Shown piece by piece: positions 8,801 to 17,494 of a stretch of 64,000 nt of DNA. The notes beneath the pieces are model-generated. The model did not search any database, was not told the DNA's origin, and saw nothing but the letters and a program-made list of their open reading frames with translations. Made by a program: the position numbers and the translations under genes. The stretch is from Brevibacterium sp. p3-SID960 (GTDB taxonomy: Bacteria > Actinomycetota > Actinomycetes > Actinomycetales > Brevibacteriaceae): positions 29,937 to 93,936 of the forward strand of contig NZ_JALXKS010000008.1 in assembly GCF_025144725.1 (NCBI RefSeq), written 5' to 3'. How positions within the stretch are numbered: position 1 is the stretch's first letter; each line of letters starts with the position of its first letter.

Positions 8801-9642
8801 CAGTCCTCCTGGGCGATCGCGCCGACGATCTCGGCGAGCAGCCGCGAGATCCGCGGGCCCGCGGCCTTGCCGGCGGCGATGACCTCGGAGTGGTCGAGCG
8901 GTTCGTCGCTGATCCCGGCGGCGAGGTTGGTGACAAGCGAGATGCCGAGGATCTCAAGCCCGGCTTCACGGGCGGCGATCGCCTCGAGTGCGGTCGACAT
9001 GCCGACGAGGTCGGCGCCGAGCGCACCGGCCATCCTCACCTCGGCCGGAGTCTCATAGTGGGGTCCGCGGAACTGGGCGTACACACCCTCGGGCAGGTCA
9101 CTGTCGATCGAGCGGGCGAGCTCACGCAGCCGCGAGGAGTACAGGTCGGTCAGGTCGACGAACGTCGCGCCCTCCAGCGGGGAGGCGGCGGTGAGGTTGA
9201 TGTGATCGGAGATGAGCACCGGGGTGCCGGGGCCCCATTCGGGGTTGAGTCCGCCGCAGCCGTTGGTGAGCACGAGCGTTTGGCAGCCGGCGGCAGCTGC
9301 GGTCCGCACACCGTGGGCGACTGCACGCACGCCGCGGTCTTCGTAGAAGTGGGTGCGGGCTCCGAGCACGAGCGCATGCTTGGCCTCAGCACCGGAGCCG
9401 GGGCCGTTGATGCGCAGAGTGCGCAGGGTGCCGCCGTGGCCGGCGACGACGGGGGAGTGGAAGCCGGGCACCTCGGCGGCCGGCACCTCGGAGATGGTCT
9501 CACCGATGAGCTCGGCGGCCTCACCCCAGCCCGAGCCCAGGACGAGGGCGATGTCGTGGTGGTCGATGCCGGCGGCGTCGTTGAGGACGGTGGCTGCCTG
9601 CGTAGCTGCGGCGGTAGGATCGCTGATGTGTGAGTCGCTCAT
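8800..9642 (-). CDS. punA: Purine nucleoside phosphorylase (class II, trimeric type)
   Basis: Phosphorolyses inosine, guanosine and their deoxy forms to the base plus (deoxy)ribose-1-phosphate. 280 aa, typical of trimeric PNP. Visible motifs are LVLGSGWGEAAELIG (phosphate-binding loop), RTHFYEDRG, LTNGCGGLNPEWGPG, FRGPHYETPAEVRM and the base-binding LVTNLAAGIS. The - strand operon punA-mutase is coupled by a one-base overlap, so the ribose-1-phosphate produced feeds directly to the mutase. It is divergent from the GNAT gene with a 58-bp gap. Confidence 0.95.
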   Translation of the reverse strand: MSDSHISDPTAAATQAATVLNDAAGIDHHDIALVLGSGWGEAAELIGETISEVPAAEVPGFHSPVVAGHGGTLRTLRINGPGSGAEAKHALVLGARTHFYEDRGVRAVAHGVRTAAAAGCQTLVLTNGCGGLNPEWGPGTPVLISDHINLTAASPLEGATFVDLTDLYSSRLRELARSIDSDLPEGVYAQFRGPHYETPAEVRMAGALGADLVGMSTALEAIAAREAGLEILGISLVTNLAAGISDEPLDHSEVIAAGKAAGPRISRLLAEIVGAIAQED

Positions 9643-9700
9643 GGTCTGAGATTATCAGCGGGGCTCGCCGCCTGCCGGAACTGAGGAAAGGAACGCGCCC

Positions 9701-10660
9701 GTGCACATCCGTCCCTTCACCGACGGTGACGACCTGCGACTCAACGACGTCTTCCACGACGCCGCGAACCCTGCTGAGTATGCCGCGCGCAGCCTCTTCC
9801 GCGCCGACTCCGAGTCCCCGCTGTCCCGCTGCGTCGTTGCTTCGCTTGACGATGAGGCTCCCGGGGCCGAGGTGCTCATCGGAGCTGCTGCAATCGCCGC
9901 CTCGCCAGCCCACCCGCACCGTGCGTGGGCGCATGTCGAGGTCGCCGAGCCCGAACGTCGCCGAGGTGTCGGTGCGGCTCTGCTGGAAGCCGCCCGCGAG
10001 GCGGTGGCTGGCACGGAGCTGATCGACCTGCCGCTGCGTGGGCGGGTGGCCGTCGGTTCTGTCGGCGCTGCCGCTGCCAGAAGCCAGGGTGCCGGTCTGC
10101 TGTTCACCACGCGGGTCATCACGGTCAAGCCATCGGCCCTCGGTGGGCTGGGCGCTGACCGGCTGGAGGACTTCGAGGTCACCGCCACCGGTTCAGTGGC
10201 GCTCACCCGGGCGTTCGCGGCCTGGTATGCCGGCGTCAATGCCGCCGACCCGGCGGCTGAGATGTCGATCGGCGAGGTCAACCGCCGGTTCCTCTCCGAA
10301 CCGACCGGCGCCTACGGTGCTGCGCTTATGCGCCGAGACGGCGAGGTCTCGGCGTTCGCGGTTTCCTACCCGCACGAGGACGGCGCAACCGAACTCACCC
10401 TCGGAGCCGCGTATGACGGCAAGATCGGTCTCGCCAACCGCGGTGAGAACGCCGCTGAGTTCACCGTCGACCGCAATGATCCTGGCTTCCAGGCAGGTCT
10501 TGAGGACACCGGTGCACTGCTGGCCCGCCTGTCGACCGACACCGAGGTCGTCGTCGAGGTCACCGACGAGATGCCGGTCGTCTCCGAGCTTATGGACGGG
10601 CTCATCTCCGCAGGGGTCGCCGAGGTGCTCTACACCTACGAGACGATCTCACTGCCGTGA
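9701..10660 (+). CDS. GNAT-family N-acetyltransferase (two-domain)
   Basis: 319-aa cytosolic acetyltransferase with GTG start after a GAGGAAAGG Shine-Dalgarno. The N-terminal GNAT domain shows the acetyl-CoA loop in the stretch EVAEPERRRGVGAALLEAA (about residues 80-100). The C-terminal half looks like a second, degenerate GNAT fold, as in mycothiol synthase-like proteins. Substrate is unknown. Its 3' end overlaps the stop end of the convergent FtsK-like gene by 25 bp, so no terminator separates them. Confidence 0.85.
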   Translation: MHIRPFTDGDDLRLNDVFHDAANPAEYAARSLFRADSESPLSRCVVASLDDEAPGAEVLIGAAAIAASPAHPHRAWAHVEVAEPERRRGVGAALLEAAREAVAGTELIDLPLRGRVAVGSVGAAAARSQGAGLLFTTRVITVKPSALGGLGADRLEDFEVTATGSVALTRAFAAWYAGVNAADPAAEMSIGEVNRRFLSEPTGAYGAALMRRDGEVSAFAVSYPHEDGATELTLGAAYDGKIGLANRGENAAEFTVDRNDPGFQAGLEDTGALLARLSTDTEVVVEVTDEMPVVSELMDGLISAGVAEVLYTYETISLP

Positions 10661-13600
10661 CCGGCAGCAGACCGGACGTCGACGGGCAGGGCGAGTGACC
10701 CGGAGACGAACCATGCCCAGCCTGCCGGTGGCAGCGGCAGATCCCGCATTCCCAGCGCTGCCAGCTCAGTCGGCTGCCGCAGCCCGAGCAGCAACTGCGG
10801 CCCCGTCTTCGTCACGGCACACAGCGGAGAGCTATAGGGCAGCTGGGCGGTCAGCGGATAGCTGATCGCGCAGTACTGCGCCGAGGCGGCGAGTGCGGCG
10901 GCAGTCGGGTCTGCGTCGTGCGCGTCGATGAGCGCCATGACCTCCGGAGACTGACCGTCGGCCGGTGGTTGCGCGAGGCCCGACAGCAGCGGCTGGCAGA
11001 GTTCTGCCGGGCCGCGGAGGGTGAGCACAGGTCCGTCGACATCTGGGGCCCAGATGATGTTCTCACCGAGCGGTCCCTGCCCGAGCCTGAATGACACTGC
11101 TCCGGTCGCGTTGCGCTGGAACCCTCCGATGTCGCATCCACCCGGCCCGGCCGCACCGACCTGGTTCACCCGGCCCACCCGGCCCACCCGGCCCACCCGG
11201 CCCACCCGGTCTGCCCGGCCTGCCCGGTCTGCCCGGTCTGCGCGGCCCATCCGGCCACTCTGATCAGCTTCGTCCATCTTTCCGCCGACCGCTGGGTCGA
11301 TCTCAGGCTCCACGAGCTGAACGGCCACGCCCTCTCGCGCGTTCGCCGGCGCGGGTTGGCTGCGCGCCGCCGGCCCGAGCACGACGGCACGGCCGGGCGG
11401 CCACACACCAGCAAAGCGCCCGGCAGGCAGTCCGTAATGGAGCGAGTCCTGGGCATCATTGGTCGGGAAGACGATCCGGGTGGAAGCCCGTGCAGCGATC
11501 GGCGAGTGAAGGAACCGGCGACCTGCCACTACGACGAACATCGGCGCTGCTGTCCCTCCGGCCGTCAGCAGCTGCGCGAGCCTGTCCAAGCGTCGCGACG
11601 TCTCATGCCGGGCTGTCAGTGCCTCGTAGTCGTCGATGCACAGGCAGACATCGCCTGGGCTGAGGGTGCCGAGGTCGAAGAGCGCGAGCAGATACTCCAG
11701 CGTCCACGGGTGATCGTGGCTGAACGTCACGAACGCCGAACCGGCCACAGCGGAGGCACTGAGCGATGGGGACGACAGCATGATCACCGACTTCCCGTGC
11801 GCTAAAGCCGCCTGCCCGCACCGCAGCAGCGCACTCGTCGCTCCTGCACCGCTGCCTCCGGTGATGACGACGGACCCGTCACGGCCAGGGTCGTATCGCC
11901 ACGGCTCTGAGACCCCGTCATCGGGAAAGTCGAGGATCCCCAGCAGCGCGGGATCTCCGTCACCTGCCGCGCGGACCGGCAGCGGCGGCGGGATGACCCT
12001 ATGCGGGGCAGGCAAGCGTTGTGCGGCCTCTTGTGAGGCGTCGGCAAGTGCGCTGACGGTCAGGGCCGGCGGCTGCGGCGGTGGCACTAACCGCAGCCGT
12101 ACACAGCCGGACGCCACACCTCGCGACGCTGACGGCCCGTCGCCCAGGCGCGTCCACTGCACCTCGCAGTGCTCAGCCTCCTCGCTACCGGCACCCGCCG
12201 CACCCGTCTGTGCCCCCGCCTCGTCAGCGGTGATGTCGATGGTCGCCGCGCGAAACGGGACTGGCGCACCGCCGTCACTGAGGAACCCGAGGCCCGGTTG
12301 CTCAGGTGGGATGCCGGCCGCGTCCTCACACTCGATGACCTCACGCGAATCGACGCCATCGCGCACCCGCAGCGCGATGCGCAGATTGATATTGGCTTTC
12401 ATCCGCGGGGTGACGATCCCGGCCGGGCGCTGGGTCGCGAGGACAACGTGGATGCCCAGCGACCGGCCCACCGCAGTCAGCGACTCGAGCACCTCAGTGC
12501 CGGCCGGATGCTCGGTGATGAGCGCATGGAACTCATCGATGATGACGACCAGGCGCGGCAGAGGCTGCTCCGGCGTCCGTCTGCCGGCGCCTGAGTTGAA
12601 CGCTTCGATGTCGGCCGCGCCGTGCTCGGCGAGCAGCCGCTCCCGGCGCAGGATCTCAGCGCCGAGGTTACGCAGCGTGCGCATCCCGGCCGCCGGGTCG
12701 AGGTTGCTCACCACCGCATCGGTGTGAGCGAACGCGGAGAACGGGGTGAAGGCCGCCCCGCCTTTGAAGTCGATGAGTACGAATCGCAGCTCGGCGCTGC
12801 TGAATCGGGCCGCCAGCGATGCGATCCATGTCTGGAGCAGCACCGACTTGCCGCTGCCTGTCGTGCCGGCCAGCAGCGCATGAGGCCCGGAGGTGAACAG
12901 ATCGATGATCGCAGCCCCGCCCGGCCCGCGCCCGAGCGGCACCGCCGACCGGTCACCGGCGGCATCAGCAGCTCCACCGGGCCGCTCCTGCCCATCGAGC
13001 AGCTCGCCGAGAGTGCACTCCTGCTGCCAGTCAGGCAGGGGCGGCTGCCACGCCCGGTTGAGGGCGAGGAACCGCTCGGGACGCATCCGCGTCGGTTCGA
13101 TCTCGCCGGTGAGCGGACGGGGGAGATCTTCGGGGGCCCCTGCCGGGAGCTGGAGGCGTGCTGCGCCGTCGTCGCTCACACGCAGCAGCCACGTCTCGAC
13201 GCCGCGGCCCCGGTCGCCGCCCGGCCCGATGTGTACCTCCACGTGCTGCTGAGCATCGGCCGCTGGCCGGCCTGCCACCTCGACGACTCCCTCCCCGCCG
13301 CGTGCCGTCAGGGGCAGTGCCGCCAGTTCAGGGCAGACGGCCAGCAGCTGCGCAGCCGTCAGATGGACTGCCAGACTCCGGCTGGTGAGCTGGGAGAGCA
13401 CCGCCCGCAGCACCGCAGCGACCTGCACCAGCGGGCCCTCGACCTGCAGGCGCTGGAGCGTGAAGTCGATGATAATCGGCACCGTGTCAGCCGCCGAGTA
13501 GTGCCGCTGCCCGAACTGCGCACCCGCCGACAGGTGCTGGTCGAGATACCGGCGTTCTGCCAGAGCAAGCGGATCCTCCGTCGCCGAGCCTGTGGTCTCC

Positions 13601-14616
13601 TGCGCCGTGATGGGAATGTCCCGGACACCGCCGGGCAGCAGCGCGGGCCCCAGTCCGATCGTCGTCTCCCCGCCGGTGAGTCTGCGCCGGTGGGCGGCAT
13701 CGAGTGCCTGCTGATTGGACTCGGCCAGTCGGTGCAGACAGTCCCGCACCGCTGCCCGATAGTCCCGGCAGGCGCGCAGCACGTCGCGCCGGTAGCGGCT
13801 CCGCCCGGTGAGGTACATGATCCCGGCGGTGACCGGACCGGAGATGCTGAAAAGCAGGAACATCCACATCTGTGTGAAGACTGCTAGGGCGATGCCGATC
13901 GCAATCGGAGCTGTGTACATCAGCCACGAGGGCGCACGCGGCCGGGCGACGGTGGCGATCCGCGGCCAGCCGACAGGTGCCGCGGTGGTCGGCTGACCGG
14001 TGTGCGGGAGCGTCTGCGGTGGAATGAGGCGGGCAGCGGTGCTGCCGAAGGCGGTCACGGCGGCAGTCGCCGCCAGCGGGATGCTGCGCATACCGCCCGA
14101 TTCGCTCACCTGGATGCCCGAGGGGGCGTTGCGCAAGGTGAGCAGCTCCCTCGAAAGGTACGGGTCGGCCACAGCGATATCGGCCGCAGGCGTTCGTCCC
14201 ATCGTCCACGCTCCGATCGGCAGCGGGTGCGCGAAACCGGCGTCCGGGCCGCTGAGGTACTCGATGATGCCGGTGCGTTCGGCCGGCAGCACAGCGACGG
14301 GAGCGAGCCGGTCGGCAACCGGGCCAGGCGGAGGTGCGGCGATCGCATCGTCGCAGGCGGGCTCATCATCGAAGATGACCAAGGTGGCTGCCGCTGCCTG
14401 CGCCCAGGTGCGCCACGGGTCGGTGAGCACCGGCGGCGGCTCGGCCCCGCAGGGCACGACGCGCGGCTGACCGGTCAGGTGGCCCAGCCCGATGCGCGGC
14501 AGGAAGTCATCGAGGAACGCATCGAGCACCGATTCGGCCGTCGGCCGCCCAGCGGCGACCACGCGCGCACTGTGCAGCGAGAACTCGGCGATGACGTAGA
14601 CGATTCCACTCGGCAT
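10636..14616 (-). CDS. FHA-domain FtsK/SpoIIIE (EccC-like) ATPase
   Basis: 1326-aa membrane-anchored ATPase. In order: an N-terminal alpha/beta region (1-90); an FHA domain (about 115-190, with IGAWTMGRTPAADIAV and DPYLSREL); two membrane segments (about 230-268); a long linker; then a complete FtsK/SpoIIIE domain with Walker A GTTGSGKS (584-591), FKGGAAF, Walker B VVIIDEF (690-696) and LATQRP. A second ATPase-like domain has a P-loop GGSGAGATS (about 920) without lysine, so it is probably inactive. A 9-bp repeat encodes a GRVGRV-type low-complexity stretch near residue 1130. This architecture resembles type VII EccC proteins with an FHA domain. No EccB, EccD, EccE, mycosin or WXG100 gene is in the window. 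It lies 132 bp downstream of the Tad operon on the same strand, so co-transcription is possible. Confidence 0.88.
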   Translation of the reverse strand: MPSGIVYVIAEFSLHSARVVAAGRPTAESVLDAFLDDFLPRIGLGHLTGQPRVVPCGAEPPPVLTDPWRTWAQAAAATLVIFDDEPACDDAIAAPPPGPVADRLAPVAVLPAERTGIIEYLSGPDAGFAHPLPIGAWTMGRTPAADIAVADPYLSRELLTLRNAPSGIQVSESGGMRSIPLAATAAVTAFGSTAARLIPPQTLPHTGQPTTAAPVGWPRIATVARPRAPSWLMYTAPIAIGIALAVFTQMWMFLLFSISGPVTAGIMYLTGRSRYRRDVLRACRDYRAAVRDCLHRLAESNQQALDAAHRRRLTGGETTIGLGPALLPGGVRDIPITAQETTGSATEDPLALAERRYLDQHLSAGAQFGQRHYSAADTVPIIIDFTLQRLQVEGPLVQVAAVLRAVLSQLTSRSLAVHLTAAQLLAVCPELAALPLTARGGEGVVEVAGRPAADAQQHVEVHIGPGGDRGRGVETWLLRVSDDGAARLQLPAGAPEDLPRPLTGEIEPTRMRPERFLALNRAWQPPLPDWQQECTLGELLDGQERPGGAADAAGDRSAVPLGRGPGGAAIIDLFTSGPHALLAGTTGSGKSVLLQTWIASLAARFSSAELRFVLIDFKGGAAFTPFSAFAHTDAVVSNLDPAAGMRTLRNLGAEILRRERLLAEHGAADIEAFNSGAGRRTPEQPLPRLVVIIDEFHALITEHPAGTEVLESLTAVGRSLGIHVVLATQRPAGIVTPRMKANINLRIALRVRDGVDSREVIECEDAAGIPPEQPGLGFLSDGGAPVPFRAATIDITADEAGAQTGAAGAGSEEAEHCEVQWTRLGDGPSASRGVASGCVRLRLVPPPQPPALTVSALADASQEAAQRLPAPHRVIPPPLPVRAAGDGDPALLGILDFPDDGVSEPWRYDPGRDGSVVITGGSGAGATSALLRCGQAALAHGKSVIMLSSPSLSASAVAGSAFVTFSHDHPWTLEYLLALFDLGTLSPGDVCLCIDDYEALTARHETSRRLDRLAQLLTAGGTAAPMFVVVAGRRFLHSPIAARASTRIVFPTNDAQDSLHYGLPAGRFAGVWPPGRAVVLGPAARSQPAPANAREGVAVQLVEPEIDPAVGGKMDEADQSGRMGRADRADRAGRADRVGRVGRVGRVGRVNQVGAAGPGGCDIGGFQRNATGAVSFRLGQGPLGENIIWAPDVDGPVLTLRGPAELCQPLLSGLAQPPADGQSPEVMALIDAHDADPTAAALAASAQYCAISYPLTAQLPYSSPLCAVTKTGPQLLLGLRQPTELAALGMRDLPLPPAGWAWFVSGSLALPVDVRSAAGHGSEIVS
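11165..11256. repeat. 9-bp tandem repeats inside the FtsK-like gene
   Basis: About ten 9-bp units (core cacccggcc and variant tgcccggtc) encode alternating Gly-Arg-Val/Gly-Arg-Ala-Asp residues on the - strand. It is an in-frame, length-variable low-complexity linker between the second ATPase-like domain and the C-terminal domain. Confidence 0.8.
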
Positions 14617-14748
14617 GACAGCACGGTAGGAACAACGGCACCCTGCCGGTCAGCATGCCGCGCATGCTGTGGACGACCGGCAGCGTCCACACGCGTGCGC
14701 GCGCCAGCCCGATCAGCTGTCCACAGCCGGCTCCGCCTCGGCGGCGGC

Positions 14749-15210
14749 TCACCGGTCAAGACGCAGACCGCCACGGGAGGTGGCTGCAGCCTCGAGCGGC
14801 ACCCCGTCCGGGACGAACGGTGAGAGCGCCACCGGCCGGAACCGCGTCGTGATCGTCACCTCGACAGTCGAATCATCGACCGCTCGGCCGCGCACGCCCA
14901 CCCGCTGGAACCTCTCAGCGCGCGGCACCTGCCGCAGGTAGTCGTGGGCGCGGGCCTGCACCTCGGCGTCGGAGAACTCGATCCGCGGTCCCGAGCCCTG
15001 ATAGGAGGGCTGGAAGCTGTCAGCGGCGCTGAGCGCAGCTGAATCCGCCAGCGCGTAGAGCTTGCGCTGGGCGAGGTAGATGTCGCTGATGACAACGGCG
15101 AGGAAGATGAGCGTCAGGCCGATCGCGGTGAACCCGATCGCCAGCGGCGTGATCGACCCGTCATCGTCGCCGAGTCTCAGTATCCGACGCTTCCGGGTGC
15201 CGGCGTTCAT
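14749..15210 (-). CDS. TadE/G-like pilus assembly protein
   Basis: 153-aa protein with a short basic N-terminus, the sequence DDDGSITPLAIGFTAIG and one hydrophobic segment, then an extracellular Ala/Ser-rich domain with YALADSAALSAADSF. This is the pattern of the putative Flp pilus-assembly TadE/G-like family. The start ATG at 15210 is chosen for its ATGA overlap with the upstream TadE-like gene, although the frame is open further. It is the last gene of the Tad operon. It probably acts as a minor pseudopilin-like component of the pilus machinery. Confidence 0.8.
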   Translation of the reverse strand: MNAGTRKRRILRLGDDDGSITPLAIGFTAIGLTLIFLAVVISDIYLAQRKLYALADSAALSAADSFQPSYQGSGPRIEFSDAEVQARAHDYLRQVPRAERFQRVGVRGRAVDDSTVEVTITTRFRPVALSPFVPDGVPLEAAATSRGGLRLDR

Positions 15211-15671
15211 GGCTGCCCGCCTGCCGCGCGGTGCGGGTAGATGACGTCGGAGTGCTCCGCAGTGACCGTCAGGTGCGGGGTGCGCTGCGGGCCGAAGATC
15301 GCCGGCACACCGGGGACCGGGATGCGCGCGCGGACGTGTGCGGTGACGATGTCCCCGGCTTCGGTGCACGAGTCCGAGCAGCGGAAGGTCACATCATAGG
15401 TGGCGTCCTCGACACCGAAATCAGCGAAGTGCAGCTGTGCCAGCGCCTCAGCCCGGGCCTGCGCGCTGTCGGGGTGTTCGGCTGCCACGCGAGCAGCGTT
15501 GATCGCCGTTGTGTTCGTCGCGTAGGACCCGGCCTGCAGGTGCCCGAGGGTGAGGAGGAGGTAGATGAGCGGGATCAGCAGCACGACTGAGGCGAAGATG
15601 AACTCGATCGGCGCGGTTCCCTCATCATCGCTCAGCTGCCGGCGCAGACCCGGCGTCACCGGCCGCCTCAT
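15207..15671 (-). CDS. TadE-like pseudopilin 2
   Basis: 154 aa. The N-terminal leader is followed by DDEGTAPIEFIFASVVLLIPLIY, the TadE signature with the conserved glutamate at position +5-like in the hydrophobic helix, and an external domain holding a cysteine pair (CSDSC). It overlaps neighbours on both sides by 4 bp. It is probably processed by a prepilin peptidase that is not encoded in the window. Confidence 0.82.
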   Translation of the reverse strand: MRRPVTPGLRRQLSDDEGTAPIEFIFASVVLLIPLIYLLLTLGHLQAGSYATNTTAINAARVAAEHPDSAQARAEALAQLHFADFGVEDATYDVTFRCSDSCTEAGDIVTAHVRARIPVPGVPAIFGPQRTPHLTVTAEHSDVIYPHRAAGGQP

Positions 15672-16114
15672 CCGTCGATGTCCTCAACGAGGGCGCGGCC
15701 GCTGAGCTGCCAGGTGCCGGTGGGCCCCAGTAGCCCGATGACCGGGACGGGCGTGGTGACGGTGACGGTGACGATGTCCTCTCCGCCGTGGGTGCTGTAG
15801 TCGACGTCGATGCGCTCGGCGTAGCGGCTGCTGACCGTCTCGCTGATGAGCTGCTGCGTCAGCTCGGCACCTTCTCGCGGCGCGGCATCAGGCAGGGAGG
15901 CGAGCCGGGCCCCGGCGACTGCGGAGTCGATGACGGTGTTGCGCACATGCATCGCCAAGCCCAGCTGGATCACGGCGAGGAACACCAGGCTCAGCAGGGC
16001 AGCGACCATGACGAACTCGGCGACGGCGACACCGGCGTCGCTGCCGAGACCGCGTCTGCGGCGGCTGCTGCGAGAGACGCCCGGGCGGCTCTCAGCTGTG
16101 CGGGTCACGCTCAC
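15668..16114 (-). CDS. TadE-like pseudopilin 1
   Basis: 148 aa starting at GTG 16114, chosen because it overlaps the preceding small pilin gene as GTGA; the frame is open upstream but that part has no family features. The N-terminus is Arg/Ser rich, then DAGVAVAEFVMVAALLSLVFLA gives the TadE-type processing region and helix with the conserved glutamate. The remainder is an extracellular beta-rich domain. It is part of the Tad operon. Confidence 0.8.
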   Translation of the reverse strand: MSVTRTAESRPGVSRSSRRRRGLGSDAGVAVAEFVMVAALLSLVFLAVIQLGLAMHVRNTVIDSAVAGARLASLPDAAPREGAELTQQLISETVSSRYAERIDVDYSTHGGEDIVTVTVTTPVPVIGLLGPTGTWQLSGRALVEDIDG

Positions 16115-16407
16115 CCGCCTGAACCGCGCACCTTCGACATCGAGTCTTCGAACATCGACGTGAAGGCATCCCCGGCCAGCGCCCACAGGGCCACAACGAG
16201 TCCGGCGGTCATCATCGTGATGAGCACCCAGCCGGGCACGTCGCCACGATCCGGGCTGGTCTCCCGGCGGCCGCGCTCGGCGCGCCCGGGCAGGTAGGCG
16301 AAGGGGTCGATCACGAAGGCGACGACAAGCAGGTGCCAGCAGGTCCACCGGCCGGTGGGCGCTTGGCCAGGTGGGGGTGTGCACGGGGTGCGAGTCGGGG
16401 TGGTCAT
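16111..16407 (-). CDS. Small Flp-pilin-like membrane protein
   Basis: 98 aa. The N-terminus is Pro-rich. RGDVPGWVLITMMTAGLVVALWALAGD forms one hydrophobic helix, followed by a short C-terminal tail. Position directly between tadC and the TadE-like genes, small size and the single helix point to the major or a minor Flp-like pilin of actinobacterial Tad systems. The helix lacks the canonical Flp GxxxxEY motif, so assignment rests on context. RBS GAAAGGAG lies just upstream of the ATG. Confidence 0.7.
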   Translation of the reverse strand: MTTPTRTPCTPPPGQAPTGRWTCWHLLVVAFVIDPFAYLPGRAERGRRETSPDRGDVPGWVLITMMTAGLVVALWALAGDAFTSMFEDSMSKVRGSGG

Positions 16408-16468
16408 GGTTTCTCCTTTCGGTGTGCCGCCGGCAGGCGGCCGGTATCAGATGCCGCGGCAGTCGCTC

Positions 16469-16510
16469 GGCCAGGACGGCAGGTCAGGCGGCCAGGACAG
16501 CAGGTCAGTA
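16469..16510. repeat. 21-bp tandem duplication at the tadC 3' end
   Basis: Two 21-bp units (16469-16489 and 16490-16510) with the core ccaggac-gcaggtca. The second copy overlaps the tadC stop codon. Confidence 0.6.
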
Positions 16511-17482
16511 GGACAGGTTCAACACCGCCAATGAGGGGAAGATCGCGAACAGGACGGTGATGGGCAGCACGAAGACGACGACCGGAACGAGCATTCCGAC
16601 TTCCTTCTTGCCGCTGAGCTCCATGAGCTGACGGCGGCCCTCGTCGCGGACGTCCGTGGCCTGGGCGCGCAGCACCTCGGACAGCGGAGTGCCGCGGGCG
16701 ATCGCGACGGCCATCCCGTCGACGAACTGCGCGATCGACTGGATGCCGGTGCGCTTGCCGAGGTGGTCGAGCGCCTCAACGAGAGGGGTGCCGGTGCGGG
16801 CCTCAGCGAGCGTGTAGGCGAGCTCCCGGCTCAGTTCGCCCTCCGTTGCGCGGCAGGCGCGGTCGAGCGCATCGACTGTCCCCTCACCTGCGGTGATGGA
16901 CAGGGCCAGCAGTTCGGCGATCGTCGGGAACTCCGCCAGAATGCGTGTCTCACGCTGCCGCACTCGGTATGAGAGCCACCAGTCGTTGAACAGATGCCCG
17001 GCGACGGCCCCGAAGATGAGGCAGCCGAGGATGATGAATGGGTGCGGCCCCCGGCTGACCGACACGAACGCCGCCAGCAGCGCACCGGCGCCGAACCCGC
17101 CGGTGATGAGCAGCAGCTGCTGCGCCCGGAACCGTTCGATCGTCTCCCCGGGCCCGAGGCGGTCGAGACGTGCGGTGATCCCGGCGTTGGTCGTCAGGCG
17201 GGAGGTCAGCCACGATCCTGCGCGGTTGAGCCAGGAGGTGAGAATCCCGCGCACGCCGGCATCGGCGGGTTCGGTCTCGGCGAACAGGGCGGCGATCCGC
17301 GGCTGATCGCGCAGATATGGGGCGATGCGGTCAGCGAGGGTGATGCGGTTGAAGACCGGCCAGCTGGTGACGAAGAACGCGAGCGATAGCCCGAGCACCA
17401 GCCCGGTAGTGATGATGACAGCAGGATGGGTCGGGTCGATGCGCGCCGATCCGAACGGGCCGAAGGGAATCTCAAAGGGCAT
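16505..17482 (-). CDS. tadC: Tad pilus inner-membrane platform protein TadC (T2SS GspF family)
   Basis: 325 aa. Hydrophobic segments lie near residues 18-40 and 125-165, then the cytoplasmic GspF/TadC domain with FPTIAELLALSITAGEGTVDAL and ELAYTLAEARTGTPLVEALD, and a C-terminal helix (VGMLVPVVVFVLPITVLFAI). It forms the inner-membrane platform on which the TadA ATPase acts. It lies 12 bp downstream of tadB in the same operon. Confidence 0.9.
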   Translation of the reverse strand: MPFEIPFGPFGSARIDPTHPAVIITTGLVLGLSLAFFVTSWPVFNRITLADRIAPYLRDQPRIAALFAETEPADAGVRGILTSWLNRAGSWLTSRLTTNAGITARLDRLGPGETIERFRAQQLLLITGGFGAGALLAAFVSVSRGPHPFIILGCLIFGAVAGHLFNDWWLSYRVRQRETRILAEFPTIAELLALSITAGEGTVDALDRACRATEGELSRELAYTLAEARTGTPLVEALDHLGKRTGIQSIAQFVDGMAVAIARGTPLSEVLRAQATDVRDEGRRQLMELSGKKEVGMLVPVVVFVLPITVLFAIFPSLAVLNLSY

Positions 17483-17494
17483 GGCGCACCGTCC

